Shown in pieces: positions 27,917-37,481 of a DNA stretch of 64,000 nt; positions within the stretch are counted from its first letter, which is position 1; each line of letters begins with the position of its first letter. The position numbers and the translations under genes are program-made. Source of the DNA: Flavobacterium ginsengisoli (GTDB lineage Bacteria; Bacteroidota; Bacteroidia; Flavobacteriales; Flavobacteriaceae); assembly GCF_029625315.1 (NCBI RefSeq), contig NZ_CP121110.1, positions 859,501 to 923,500 on the forward strand, read 5' to 3'. The notes under the pieces are model-generated. The model searched no databases. It saw only the letters and a program-made list of their open reading frames with translations, and was not told where the DNA came from.

Positions 27917-28369
27917 TTATGGTGCATAAGCTTTAAAAGTGCCATTTTTGTAAAATAAAACTATTTTTTCAATTTCATCATCTTCTAAATCAAAGTTTGC
28001 ATTTTTAGGATTTGGTATTTTTTTTGTTTCCGTTTTTTCTTCTGCATTCACTTTTATAGTAGAAAACAAATCTGTGCTTTGATGTTGATTTTGTAAAATA
28101 GGAGCGGAGGTTTGCTGAACTTCCTGAACAGTTTGCTCATTGCTTTTTGGAAAAACTCCTCTTCCAATTAAAATCCAATACAGATCAACATCAGGGAAAA
28201 CCTCCAGAATTTTCATTACAAAATCTAAACTAGGTTTGTTTCTTCCAGACAAGAGATGAGACATACTAGAACGCTGTACACCAATTTTATCAGCAAAGGC
28301 TGATGCATTTAAACCGTAATAATCCAATACGGTTTCGAGTCTTTTAACAAAATCATCGATGTTTACCAT
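27917..28369 (-). CDS. XRE-family transcriptional regulator
   Basis: 150 residues from the ATG at 28369 (MVNIDDFVKRLETVLDYYGL). The longer frame to 28423 would span the promoter. The HTH is at about residues 20-60 (NASAFADKIGVQRSSMSHLLSGRNKPSLDFVMKIL split over the recognition helix). The C-terminal 70 residues are polar and low in complexity (QTVQEVQQTSAPILQNQ). Five TTTACnnnnGTAAA palindromes lie at and upstream of its start, so it very likely controls itself and the divergent carboxypeptidase gene. Confidence 0.9.
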   Translation of the reverse strand: MVNIDDFVKRLETVLDYYGLNASAFADKIGVQRSSMSHLLSGRNKPSLDFVMKILEVFPDVDLYWILIGRGVFPKSNEQTVQEVQQTSAPILQNQHQSTDLFSTIKVNAEEKTETKKIPNPKNANFDLEDDEIEKIVLFYKNGTFKAYAP

Positions 28370-28375
28370 TGTAAA
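28362..28375. promoter_or_regulatory. Operator palindrome 1 (TTTAC-N4-GTAAA) over the XRE start codon
   Basis: TTTACCATTGTAAA spans the regulator's ATG (28367-28369). Confidence 0.6.
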
Positions 28376-28396
28376 TTTAGATTTTAATTTTTCGTA

Positions 28397-28431
28397 TTTA
28401 CAAATGTAAACAAAAACAAGCAATACTCCAA
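28397..28431 (-). promoter_or_regulatory. XRE promoter with operator palindrome 2
   Basis: TTTACAAATGTAAA (28397-28410) contains the minus-strand -7 box TACATTTG (28408-28401), with TTG 20 bases upstream (28431-28429). A repressor on this palindrome would block RNA polymerase directly. Confidence 0.65.
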
Positions 28432-28596
28432 TCTTGCTGTTGCAATTTTAAAAGTACTTTAGTTTTATGTTAAATATAAAATTTATATGATAACATATAA
28501 GTTATTGAAATTAATATAATTATGTCGTAAAAAGCAAACTAATTAGCTCTATTGAAACCAGTTGAAGCTTTAACTAATAAAAACTTTATAAAACTG

Positions 28597-28667
28597 TTTA
28601 CAAATCTAAATTATTAAATACTTCTTTAATTTACAATTGTAAAAATAAAGATATTTACTTTTGTAAA
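28597..28667 (+). promoter_or_regulatory. Carboxypeptidase promoter with operator palindromes 3-5
   Basis: Three sites occur: TTTACAAATCTAAA (28597-28610, one mismatch), TTTACAATTGTAAA (28630-28643, perfect) and TTTACTTTTGTAAA (28654-28667). The last one contains the -7 box TACTTTTG (28656-28663), and the middle one contains the likely TTG element (28637-28639). Confidence 0.65.
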
Positions 28668-28681
28668 CTAATCGAAACACA

Positions 28682-29836
28682 ATGAATTTAGAACAGCTTT
28701 TTATACAATACAAAGAAAAGTCCATATCTGGAAGATATCTTACTCTAGACCATATTAAACCGCTTTTGGATAAGTTGAATACAAATGGTCAAGTACAGAT
28801 TATTGGCACATCTGTTTTAGGCGAACCTATATATAGTTACCAAATCGGAACCGGAAAGACACGTGCTTATTTATGGTCGCAAATGCACGGGAATGAAAGT
28901 ACGACGACCAAAGCTTTATTTGATTTCATTAATTTATTAAATGATGACACGGGTTTTGCAAAGCAAATGCGAGATACTTTTACATTTTACTGTATTCCGA
29001 TCCTTAATCCAGATGGCGCAAGACTTTACACTCGTGTAAATGCTAATGAAATAGACCTAAATCGTGATTCGCAAGACTTATCACAGCCAGAAAGCAAAGT
29101 ATTGCGTGAAGTATTTGAGAAATTCAAACCTGATTTTTGTTTTAATCTTCATGACCAACGCACCATCTTTGGAGCAGGCACAACCGGAAAACCAGCAACA
29201 GTTTCTTTTTTAGCTCCATCTTATAATGAGGAAAGAGAAGTAAACGATAATAGATTGAAAGCGATAAATATCATTGCTGGAATCAATGAAGAGCTTCAGA
29301 AATACATTCCAGGACAAGTTGGTCGTTTTGATGACTCGTTCAATATTAATTGTATAGGAGACACTTTTCAATTTTTAGGAGTTCCAACTATCTTATTTGA
29401 ATCAGGACACTTTCCAGGCGACTACGAGCGCGAAATCACTAGGAAATTCATCTTTTTCTCGTTAATTTTAAGCTTCAAACTGATTTTCGAAAACGATTTA
29501 GTTGACAATAGATTTGGTGAATATTTGAATATTTCACAAAATAATGTGGTTTTTTATGATTTTATGTATAAAAATGTCAAAATAAATTATGATGGTATCG
29601 AAATTATTACGAATTTTGTCGCACAATACAAAGAAGAATTAATCGAAAATAAGATTCATTTTAATGCTTACATAGTTGAAGTAGGCGAGTTGGAAAATTA
29701 TTTTGGACATTACGAATACGATGCAAAAGGCGCAGAATATTCCGACGATTTTCAAAATCTTCCTAAAATGGGTCAGAAAGCAAATTTTTATTTAAATAAA
29801 AATGTTAAATTTGTTAACGGATTAATAAAAAGTTAA
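28682..29836 (+). CDS. M14-family zinc carboxypeptidase
   Basis: 384 residues. The catalytic domain occupies about 1-260. The zinc motif HxxE is in SQMHGNESTTTKALF, the substrate-arginine region is in NPDGARLYTRVNANEIDLNRD, the third zinc ligand is in FNLHDQRTIF, and the general base is probably in ILFESGHFPGDYE. No signal peptide is present, so it is cytoplasmic. The last 110 residues form a separate, unrecognised domain. It starts 15 bases after an operator palindrome and is divergent from the XRE regulator, which makes it the likely regulated target. Confidence 0.85.
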   Translation: MNLEQLFIQYKEKSISGRYLTLDHIKPLLDKLNTNGQVQIIGTSVLGEPIYSYQIGTGKTRAYLWSQMHGNESTTTKALFDFINLLNDDTGFAKQMRDTFTFYCIPILNPDGARLYTRVNANEIDLNRDSQDLSQPESKVLREVFEKFKPDFCFNLHDQRTIFGAGTTGKPATVSFLAPSYNEEREVNDNRLKAINIIAGINEELQKYIPGQVGRFDDSFNINCIGDTFQFLGVPTILFESGHFPGDYEREITRKFIFFSLILSFKLIFENDLVDNRFGEYLNISQNNVVFYDFMYKNVKINYDGIEIITNFVAQYKEELIENKIHFNAYIVEVGELENYFGHYEYDAKGAEYSDDFQNLPKMGQKANFYLNKNVKFVNGLIKS

Positions 29837-29913
29837 TTTTTATGTGAATTTGTTGTTTTTTATATATAATTTTATACTTTGTAATAGCAATTAGTAATAT
29901 TAATTAAACAATT

Positions 29914-30393
29914 ATGAGTAAATTTCGTTTAGATGAAGTAGATCACCAGATTTTAGATATGTTAATAGACAATACGAGAGTTCCGTTTACTGACATTGCA
30001 AAAAAACTATTGATTTCTGCTGGTACAGTACACGTTAGAGTTAAAAAGATGGAGGATGCCGGTATTATCATGGGATCTTCATTAGCCTTGGATTACGATA
30101 AATTAGGTTATTCATTTATTGCTTATGTTGGGGTTTTCCTTAACAATACATCTCAAACTAAATTTGTATTGGAGAGAATCAATCAAATTCCATTCGTAAC
30201 TGTAGCTTCTGTAACTACAGGAAAATTCAACATCTTTTGCAAAATTAGAGCAAAAGACACTAAACACGCGAAAGAAGTTATCTTCATGATCGACGATATT
30301 GATGGTGTTTACAGAACAGAAACTATGATTTCATTAGAGGAAAGTATTAACGATAAGAAGCGTTTGATGCATACTATTTTCAAAAATATGTAA
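29914..30393 (+). CDS. Lrp/AsnC-family transcriptional regulator
   Basis: 159 residues. N-terminal winged HTH (VDHQILDMLIDNTRVPFTDI, then LLISAGTVHVRVKKMEDAGI) is followed by the RAM/AsnC ligand-binding domain (AYVGVFLNNTSQTKFVLERI and VTTGKFNIFCKIRAKD). It is a typical feast/famine regulator; the effector is not deducible. It has its own terminator (30424-30452) and lies between the carboxypeptidase and ppc. Full length. Confidence 0.93.
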   Translation: MSKFRLDEVDHQILDMLIDNTRVPFTDIAKKLLISAGTVHVRVKKMEDAGIIMGSSLALDYDKLGYSFIAYVGVFLNNTSQTKFVLERINQIPFVTVASVTTGKFNIFCKIRAKDTKHAKEVIFMIDDIDGVYRTETMISLEESINDKKRLMHTIFKNM

Positions 30394-30423
30394 GAATTTC
30401 TCTTGAATGCTATATTAAAATAT

Positions 30424-30452
30424 AACCTCAAGTTTATTCTTGGGGTTTTTTT
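30424..30452 (+). terminator. Rho-independent terminator after the Lrp gene
   Basis: AACCTCAAG / CTTGGGGTT with a 6-base loop, followed by TTTTT. Confidence 0.75.
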
Positions 30453-30485
30453 ATGACTAATTAACCAACCAACTATAACACGATT

Positions 30486-33072
30486 ATGTATACGTTGCCA
30501 AAAATTGAGCGTTTTAATCAAGACGTTCTCTCAAAATACCACATTTATAATAGTGTTTTTATAACATTACCCTTTGATTCTATCGATAACACAGGAGTTT
30601 TACTCCCTTTATTTACAGAAACTTGCGAAACGGGCTTTAAAAAACAGGAAACTCCAAAAGAAATTGTAGATTTCTTCTCTAATAAATTCTTAAGTAACGC
30701 TTCTGAAGCTGAAAAAATCGACCTTATGTTTCGATTTATTCAATATATAGAGCGTCAAATTGTATTATTTGATGCTATTGAAGATGCTCGCTTTTCCTGA
30801 AGTAAATAATATGGAAGGGCGTGGGTCTCTTCGTGACATTAAAGAAAAATCAGATGCCAAAGAAAAAGATGACGAATTAATTGAATTCTTAGAAAACTTC
30901 AACGTTCGTACCGTTTTAACAGCGCATCCAACTCAGTTTTATCCTGGACCTGTTTTAGGAATTATCAATGACTTGACAGAAGCAATTCGTAAAAATGATC
31001 TTTTGGAGATTAAACAATTGCTGGCTCAATTAGGAAAAACTCCTTTTATTCAGAAAGAAAAACCAAATCCTTACGACGAAGCGGTAAGTTTAATTTGGTA
31101 CCTAGAAAATGTATTTTATGCTACAGCAGGAGAAATTGTACATTATCTGCAAAAAAATATTGCGGAAGGAAATCCGATTCAAAATCAGTTAATCAAACTT
31201 GGTTTCTGGCCAGGAGGTGACCGCGATGGAAATCCTTTTGTTACTACAGACATTACGCTTAAAGTTGCAGATCGTCTGCGAACTTCAATTTTGAAGTGTT
31301 ATTATGTAGAAATGAGAAATCTAAAACGTAAGCTAACTTTCTCAGGAGTAGATACTTTAGTAGCAGAACTTGAACATAAACTTTACCGTTCTGTATTCTA
31401 CTCTAAAGGTGATATTTTTATCACTTTAGAAGAATTATCTACGCAATTAGAGAAAATCCGAACTATAATTATTGAGAAACATCAGTCATTATATTTGGAT
31501 GAATTAGAAGCGCTTTTAGTAAAAATCAATTTATTTGGTTTTCATTTTGCAACTTTAGATATTCGTCAAAACAGCAAAATTCATAATGCAGTTTTCAAAG
31601 ATGTAGTAAATTACTATCTGAATTCTGGTTCAGATATTTTTCCTAAAAATTATTTCGAATTAACAGAAGATCAAAAAATTGATGTTTTATCGAAAGTTAA
31701 GGGCAATTTAAATCCGGCTGATTTTGAAAGTGAAATTACAAGATATACTTTAGAATCTGTTCAAGCTATTAAAACCATTCAGCAAAATAATGGCGAAGAA
31801 GGAGCAAATCGTTATATTATTAGTAATAACGAAAGTGCCTTGAATGTGATGGAAACTTTTGCCATGATTCGTTTGAATAATTGGGAAAAGCCAACAGTAG
31901 ATATTATTCCGCTTTTCGAATCTGTAGACGATTTACAAAATGCGCATTCTATAATGGAACAGTTGTATACCAATCCCGAATATGCCAAACATTTGAAATC
32001 TAGAGGAAACAAACAAACAATCATGCTTGGATTCTCTGACGGAACTAAAGATGGTGGTTATTTAATGGCTAACTGGAGTATTTATCAAGCTAAAATTTCA
32101 TTGACAAAAATCTCTAGAGAATACGGAATTAAAGCTATTTTCTTTGATGGACGCGGTGGACCTCCGGCTCGTGGCGGTGGAAAAACACATAAATTCTATG
32201 CGTCTCTTGGACCAAAAATCGAAAATAACGAAATTCAGATTACAGTTCAAGGTCAGACAATTAGCTCTAATTTTGGAACATTAGATTCTTGCCGTTATAA
32301 TATCGAGAACTTATTAAGTGCAGGTGTTACTAATCAAGTTTTTAGCAAAGAGAAAAATGAACTGACTGCAGATGAAACTCAAATCTTGACAGATTTAGCT
32401 AATTTGGGGTATGATAAATATTTAAGCTTCAAAAATCATCCGAAATTTATTCCGTACTTAGAAAAAATGAGTACGCTGAAATATTATTCAAAAACGAACA
32501 TTGGAAGCCGTCCTTCAAAAAGAAGCAAATCTGAATCATTAGATTTTGCTGATTTAAGAGCAATTCCGTTTGTGGGTTCATGGAGTCAGTTAAAACAAAA
32601 CGTTCCAGGATTCTTTGGAGTTGGTTCAGCTTTAAAACATTTTGAAGAAGCTGGTCAGTGGGATAAAGTAAGCGATTTGTATCACAATTCATTATTCTTC
32701 AAGACTTTGCTAGAAAATAGTATGATGTCATTAGCAAAATCTTTCCTGCCATTGACAGCTTATATGAAAAATGATCCTGAATTTGGTGAATTCTGGCAGA
32801 TCATTTATGACGAGTTCTCAGAAACAAAACGTCTTTTATTAAAAATTGCAGATCACAAAACTTTGATGGAAAATTATCCTGATGGTATTGCTTCAATTCA
32901 AATTAGAGAACGTATAGTTTTACCTTTATTGACAATTCAACAATATGCTTTATTGAGAATCAATGAGTTAAATAAAGAGCAAACTCCTGATGAAGAATTA
33001 ATTAAAGTCTATGAGAAAATCGTAACAAGATCTTTATTTGGAAATACTAACGCAAGTAGAAATTCAGCTTAA
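30486..33072 (+). pseudogene. ppc: Phosphoenolpyruvate carboxylase, one frameshift
   Basis: The joined product is about 861 residues, normal for PEP carboxylase, which carboxylates PEP to oxaloacetate. Frame 1 covers the first 100 residues and ends FDAIEDA. Frame 2 resumes with FPEVNNMEGRGSLRDIKEK and carries the catalytic signatures VLTAHPTQFYPGPV, FHFATLDIRQNS, MLGFSDGTKDGGYLMANW and FFDGRGGPPARGGGKTH. One extra base, most simply the C at 30789 (GATGCTCGCTTTT where GATGCTGCTTTT keeps frame), separates them. For a central anaplerotic enzyme an assembly error is the likeliest cause. Confidence 0.93.
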
Positions 33073-33082
33073 AATATAAAAA

Positions 33083-33599
33083 ATGAAAGCGAGCAGAATT
33101 ATTAGATAACGAATATTCAGGTCATTTTGGAACCTACGTCAAAGCAGCTGGAGACGGAATTTTGATTGAAGAATTAGAAATTTCGCTTCACGAGTTTATC
33201 CGATTTGTGCAAAATATTCCAATGGATAAATTTGATTATCGCTACGCAGAAGGGAAGTGGACAATCAAAGATATTATCCAGCATGTTATTGATACAGAAA
33301 GGATTTTTGCTTATCGTGCTTTGCGATTTTCAAGAAACGATAAAACGCCTTTACCAAGTTTTGAAGAAAGCGATTATGCAGACAATACAGATTCAAACAA
33401 GAGAAGCATTCAAGATTTGCTTACTGAATTTTCAGCTGTAAGACATTCAACTTTATTGTTTTACAAAAGTTTGTCAGAAGAACAGTTGAAGAGAATTGGT
33501 ACAGCGTCTAATAATCCAATTTCTGTTCGTGCTTTAGGTTTTGTAATGATTGGACATCAGAAACATCATCAGAAAGTATTTGAGGAAAGATATTTGTAA
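33083..33599 (+). pseudogene. DinB-family protein, frameshifted four codons after the start
   Basis: The frame starting at TTG 33162 lacks the family's first helix. An ATG at 33083 followed by removal of one A (33095) gives MKASELLDNEYSGHFGTY, then YVKAAGDGILIEELEISLHE and on into the known frame, 171 residues, the usual DinB length. DinB metal ligands are visible: His in DIIQHVIDTERIF and HxxxH in MIGHQKHHQKVF. DinB/YfiT proteins are four-helix bundles, often thiol-dependent transferases. The gene is 10 bases after ppc and probably co-transcribed. Confidence 0.8.
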
Positions 33600-33612
33600 A
33601 AATTGAATATAA

Positions 33613-33646
33613 AAAAAGCTGTACTATTGAAGTACAGCTTTTTGCT
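33613..33646 (+). terminator. Rho-independent terminator
   Basis: AAAAAGCTGTACT / AGTACAGCTTTTT with a 5-base loop and a T run, after the DinB gene. Confidence 0.8.
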
Positions 33647-33658
33647 TTTAGAAATAGA

Positions 33659-33726
33659 GCTTCGACTCCGCTCAGCCTGACACGCCAATAAACACTATTC
33701 ATTGTCAGGCTGAGCGGAGTCGAAGC
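33659..33726. repeat. Long perfect inverted repeat (GAGCGGAGTCGAAG family)
   Basis: A 24-bp arm beginning GCTTCGACTCCGCTCAG (33659-33682) is repeated in reverse complement at 33703-33726 around a 20-base loop, between the convergent dinB and recQ genes. The same GAGCGGAGTCGAAG word starts the repeat at 13250, and a degraded copy lies near 41757. Confidence 0.85.
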
Positions 33727-33733
33727 CTTTCTT

Positions 33734-35854
33734 TTATATCTTTTGATTCTTTCTCTCCAAAAAAGCCAAGCCGAATCGAATCTTATCATAAGACATCTTT
33801 TCTTCAAAATATTCGTAGTAAGGCCTTAAAGCGTTCGGATTTTCTAATTCAATTTTTGCTTTTTCAATTTTCAGAATTTCATCTTCAGATACAAATTGAC
33901 TTAAATCGATATCATTTCCATCAATGTATAATTTAGCCAAATGAGAAATAATAGTAGTTTCTCCTAAATTTCGTTGTCCTGCGATCTCTTCAACAGAAAG
34001 CCCACCTTGAAATAATTCTAATGTTTTTTTATAAGTGTTATCTTTTTTTCTTTTTTAACAACCGATTTGTTTCGCTGAAATTCAATTATTGCTTTTATGA
34101 AATCATCTCCATATTTTTCGAGTTTCACTTTACCAACACCTTCAACAGCAAGGAATTCTTCATCTGTTACAGGTTTTAGAATTTCCATTTGCCTTAAGGC
34201 AAGCATCACTAAAAATAACATAAGCAGGTACTTCTTCTTCTTTGGCAATTTCGTAGCGCAATTTTCTAAGTGTTTCAAAAAGCGAGTTTTTCTCAGTCTT
34301 GACTTTAGTTTCTTTTATTTGATTCTTGTCAATTACCTTTTTCACAACAGTTGTCAGTTTTACTTGTTCACCTTCAAACAGAACTTTTTTTGCAAAAGAA
34401 GTAAGCAGAATTTTATTATGTTGATGAAAGGCAATTTCGCAATATCCTAAATTGATGAGCTGAATAAGATATTGATTCCAATCGTACCAAGAAACGTCGT
34501 GGCCAATTCCGTACGTTTTCAGCTCTTGATAATTTTTTTCGTAAATATACGCGTTTCTCGAGCCTCTCAAGAAATCGACAATAACAGCCAACGGTTCAGA
34601 TTCTTTTAAACGCACAATAGCAGACAAGGCCTTTTGCGCGAGAATCGTCCCGTCAAAAAAAGTTGGCGGATTTTTGCAAATATCGCAGTTTCCACAATTC
34701 TCCGTAACCAATTCACCAAAATAAGACAAAAGAATTTTTCTGCGACAGCTTACAGCATCCGCATATTGCTTCATACGATCTAACTTTGCAAGCTGAATAT
34801 CTGAGTTCAATCCTTCGGAAGCAAATTTTTGCAATTGGATTACATCTGCGTAACTTTCAAACAAAACGGTTTCTGCAGGAAGACCATCTCGACCAGCACG
34901 CCCGATTTCCTGATAATAACCTTCAATATTTTTTGGTAAGTTATAATGAATCACCCAACGAACATTCGATTTGTCAATTCCCATTCCAAAAGCAATTGTA
35001 GCGCAAACTACTTGACAGTCATCATTTATAAATTGATCTTGAGTTTTAGCACGCGTTTCATTATCTAAACCAGCATGATAGGCTTTTGCTTCGATGCCAT
35101 TCTTCTTTAATTTTTCGGCAAGTTCTTCTGTCGTTTTACGACTTAAGCAATAAATTATTCCAGACTCATTGGGTTTATTTTCAATAAAATCAATTATTTG
35201 TTTAACGCGATCCAAAGCTGGACGAACTTCTAAACTTAAATTTTTACGATCAAAAGACGCAATAAATGTCTTTGGATTCTTAAGATTTAATTGTTTAGAT
35301 ATATCTGTTCGCGTTGCTTTGTCAGCCGTGGCAGTCAAAGCTAAGATTGGAGTAGAAGGGAAGCGGCTTTTTAAATATCCTAAATTAGTATAAGCAGGTC
35401 TAAAATCATGTCCCCAAGACGAAATACAATGCGCTTCATCAATTGCTATTAAACTAATATTCAACTCATTGAAAACCACATCTAAGTAAGAAAGACTTTC
35501 GGGAGCGATATAAACTAATTTAAAATGATTTGATTTTAAGTTGTCTATATAATATTGCTGTTCTTGTGATGATTGAGAACTATTAATGTAACAAGCAGAT
35601 ATTCCGTTGGTTTTCAAGCTGTCAACCTGATCTTTCATTAATGCAATCAAAGGCGATATTACAACTGTAATTCCTGGCAAAATTAGAGCCGGAAGCTGAA
35701 AACATATTGATTTTCCTCCTCCAGTTGGCATAATAGCCAAGGTATCTTGACCAGATAATATGGTGTTAATTATGGTTTCTTGATTTGGTCTAAATTTTTC
35801 GAAACCAAAATTTTCTTTTAATGTGGTATGTAGAATTTCTGAAGTCATAGGCAT
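33734..35854 (-). pseudogene. recQ: ATP-dependent DNA helicase RecQ, two frameshifts
   Basis: The joined product is about 706 residues. Helicase motifs: Walker A IMPTGGGKSICFQLP, DEAH-type LIAIDEAHCISSWGHDFRPAY, and QEIGRAGRDG. The RQC zinc cluster is CRRKILLSYF...CGNCDIC, followed by the winged helix, an HRDC domain (CLRQMEILKPVTDEEFLAVE once corrected) and a C-terminal HTH (SVEEIAGQRNLGETTIISHL, from DNA that no intact frame covers). An extra T at 34194-34195 and a missing T in the T7 run 34043-34049 break it. The two cancel out, so total length stays divisible by three. RecQ unwinds recombination intermediates. Confidence 0.92.
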
Positions 35855-35937
35855 ATATTTTTATTCAAGATTTAAATGTAAAAATAATCCTATAAAAATA
35901 AAAATTTAAATTAGTTTTGTTATTGTGCGTATCATAA

Positions 35938-35970
35938 AAAAAGGAACCCCAAATAGAGTTCCTTTTATTT
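35938..35970 (-). terminator. Rho-independent terminator
   Basis: On the minus strand AAAAGGAAC / GTTCCTTTT with a loop of about 10 bases is followed by a T run. It ends the acidic-protein gene. Confidence 0.75.
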
Positions 35971-35987
35971 ATTAAAAAGAAAATGAA

Positions 35988-36404
35988 TTAATCTTCATCA
36001 TCTTCGTCTTCTTCATCATAATCAGTGTCTGCTTTATCGTCATCATCGTCATCGTCGTCACCACCGTCAGTATCTGGTTTGTCATGATTATCATCATCGT
36101 CGTCATCGTCGTCGTTACTAATATCATCATCAAGATCCAAACCTTTAACTGGTGCAATTGCATCTACATCAACATCTAAATCGTCATCTTCATCGTAGTT
36201 TTCAATTCTGTCAGCAAGTTTAGTACTAATTTTTACTAAGTAAATAGTGTCTTCAGTACGAACTTCAACAGCTTCGACCAATTCGTTTTTAGCATTTCTA
36301 AAACGGATTACATCCGAATCATCATAACCATCAGGAAATTTTTCAACCAAAAGGTTTAAAATTTCGTTGGTAAGTTTAGCGTAGTCTACTATAACTCTTT
36401 TCAT
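35988..36404 (-). CDS. Conserved protein with extremely acidic C-terminal tail
   Basis: 138 residues. Residues 1-70 form a compact domain (MKRVIVDYAKLTNEILNLLV, FPDGYDDSDVIRFRNAKNEL, VRTEDTIYLVKISTKL). The last 65 residues are almost only Asp/Glu with runs of up to eight Asp. I recall similar proteins, function unknown, as common in Flavobacteriia. The tail could bind cations or mimic nucleic acid; this is inference. The gene is eight bases downstream of the deoxyhypusine-synthase-like gene. The GAT/GAC-rich tract is low complexity. Confidence 0.75.
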   Translation of the reverse strand: MKRVIVDYAKLTNEILNLLVEKFPDGYDDSDVIRFRNAKNELVEAVEVRTEDTIYLVKISTKLADRIENYDEDDDLDVDVDAIAPVKGLDLDDDISNDDDDDDDDNHDKPDTDGGDDDDDDDDKADTDYDEEDEDDED

Positions 36405-36412
36405 AAATTATC

Positions 36413-37383
36413 TTATAAATCTAATAAGTATGCAAAAATTAACGGAGCAACAATTGTAGCATCCGATTCAATAATAAATTTAGGGGTTTTGATGTCTAAT
36501 TTACCCCAAGTGATTTTTTCATTTGGTACTGCCCCAGAGTAAGAACCATAACTAGTTGTTGAATCTGAGATTTGGCAGAAATAACTCCAAAATGGAACAT
36601 CGTGCATTTCCATATCTTGATATAGCATTGGAACAACACAGATAGGGAAGTCACCCGCGATACCACCACCGATTTGGAAGAATCCAATTCCGTTTGAACT
36701 GTTTTTAGAATACCAATCCGCAAGGAAAGTCATGTATTCAATTCCAGATTTCATGGTAGATGCTTTTAAATCTCCTTTAATTACGTATGAAGCAAAGATA
36801 TTACCCATTGTACTATCTTCCCATCCTGGAACGATAATAGGTAAATTTTTCTCTGCAGCTGCATACATCCAGCTATCTTTTAGATCAATTTCGTAATATT
36901 CTTCTAAAACGCCAGACAATAACATTTTATACATAAATTCGTGCGGGAAGTAACGCTCACCTTTGTCGTCAGCATCTTTCCAAATTTTGTAAATATGTTT
37001 TTGTAAACGACGGAAAGCTTCATGCTCAGGAATACACGTATCCGTAACACGGTTTAGTCCTCTTTCCAATAAAGCCCATTCGTCTTCTGGTGTTAAATCA
37101 CGGTAGTTAGGAACTCTCTCGTAGTGAGAATGAGCTACTAAATTCATGATATCTTCTTCTAAGTTTGCTCCAGTACATGAAATAATATGCACTTTGTCTT
37201 GTCTGATTACTTCGGCAAAAATTTTACCAATTTCTGCTGTACTCATTGCGCCAGCCATACTTACCAGCATCTTAGCACCATCAGCTAATTGTCTGCTCGT
37301 ATGCCTTTGCAAGCATCTACTAATGAAGCAGAGTTAAAATGCAAATAGTGTTTTTCAATAAACTGACTGATTGGTCCTTTCAT
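36413..37383 (-). pseudogene. Deoxyhypusine synthase-family protein, two frameshifts near the N terminus
   Basis: The joined product is about 322 residues. The ATG at 37383 starts MKGPISQFIEKHYLHFNSAS. Removing one extra base at 37311/37312 and one at 37292 gives VDAAKAYEQQLADGAKMLVS and joins the intact part. That part has SMAGAMSTAEIGKIFAE, SCTGANLEEDIMNLVAHSHY, FFQIGGGIAGDFPICVVPML, and the lysine-bearing loop SGAVPNEKITWGKLD. Bacteria lack hypusine, and members of this family may make homospermidine. Location beside arginine decarboxylase supports a polyamine role. Confidence 0.85.
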
Positions 37384-37481
37384 TTTTTTTGTTTTTTTTT
37401 GAATTAAAAAGTTTAACCTTTTTGGATGTTAATGCAAATTAAGAATTTTAAACAAATTTCTTTCACTTAATCTACCGTTTT

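Noticed and set aside
35972..36163. 63-codon Met/Thr-rich frame within the acidic protein gene
   Set aside because: It is an out-of-frame reading of the GAT/GAC repeat.
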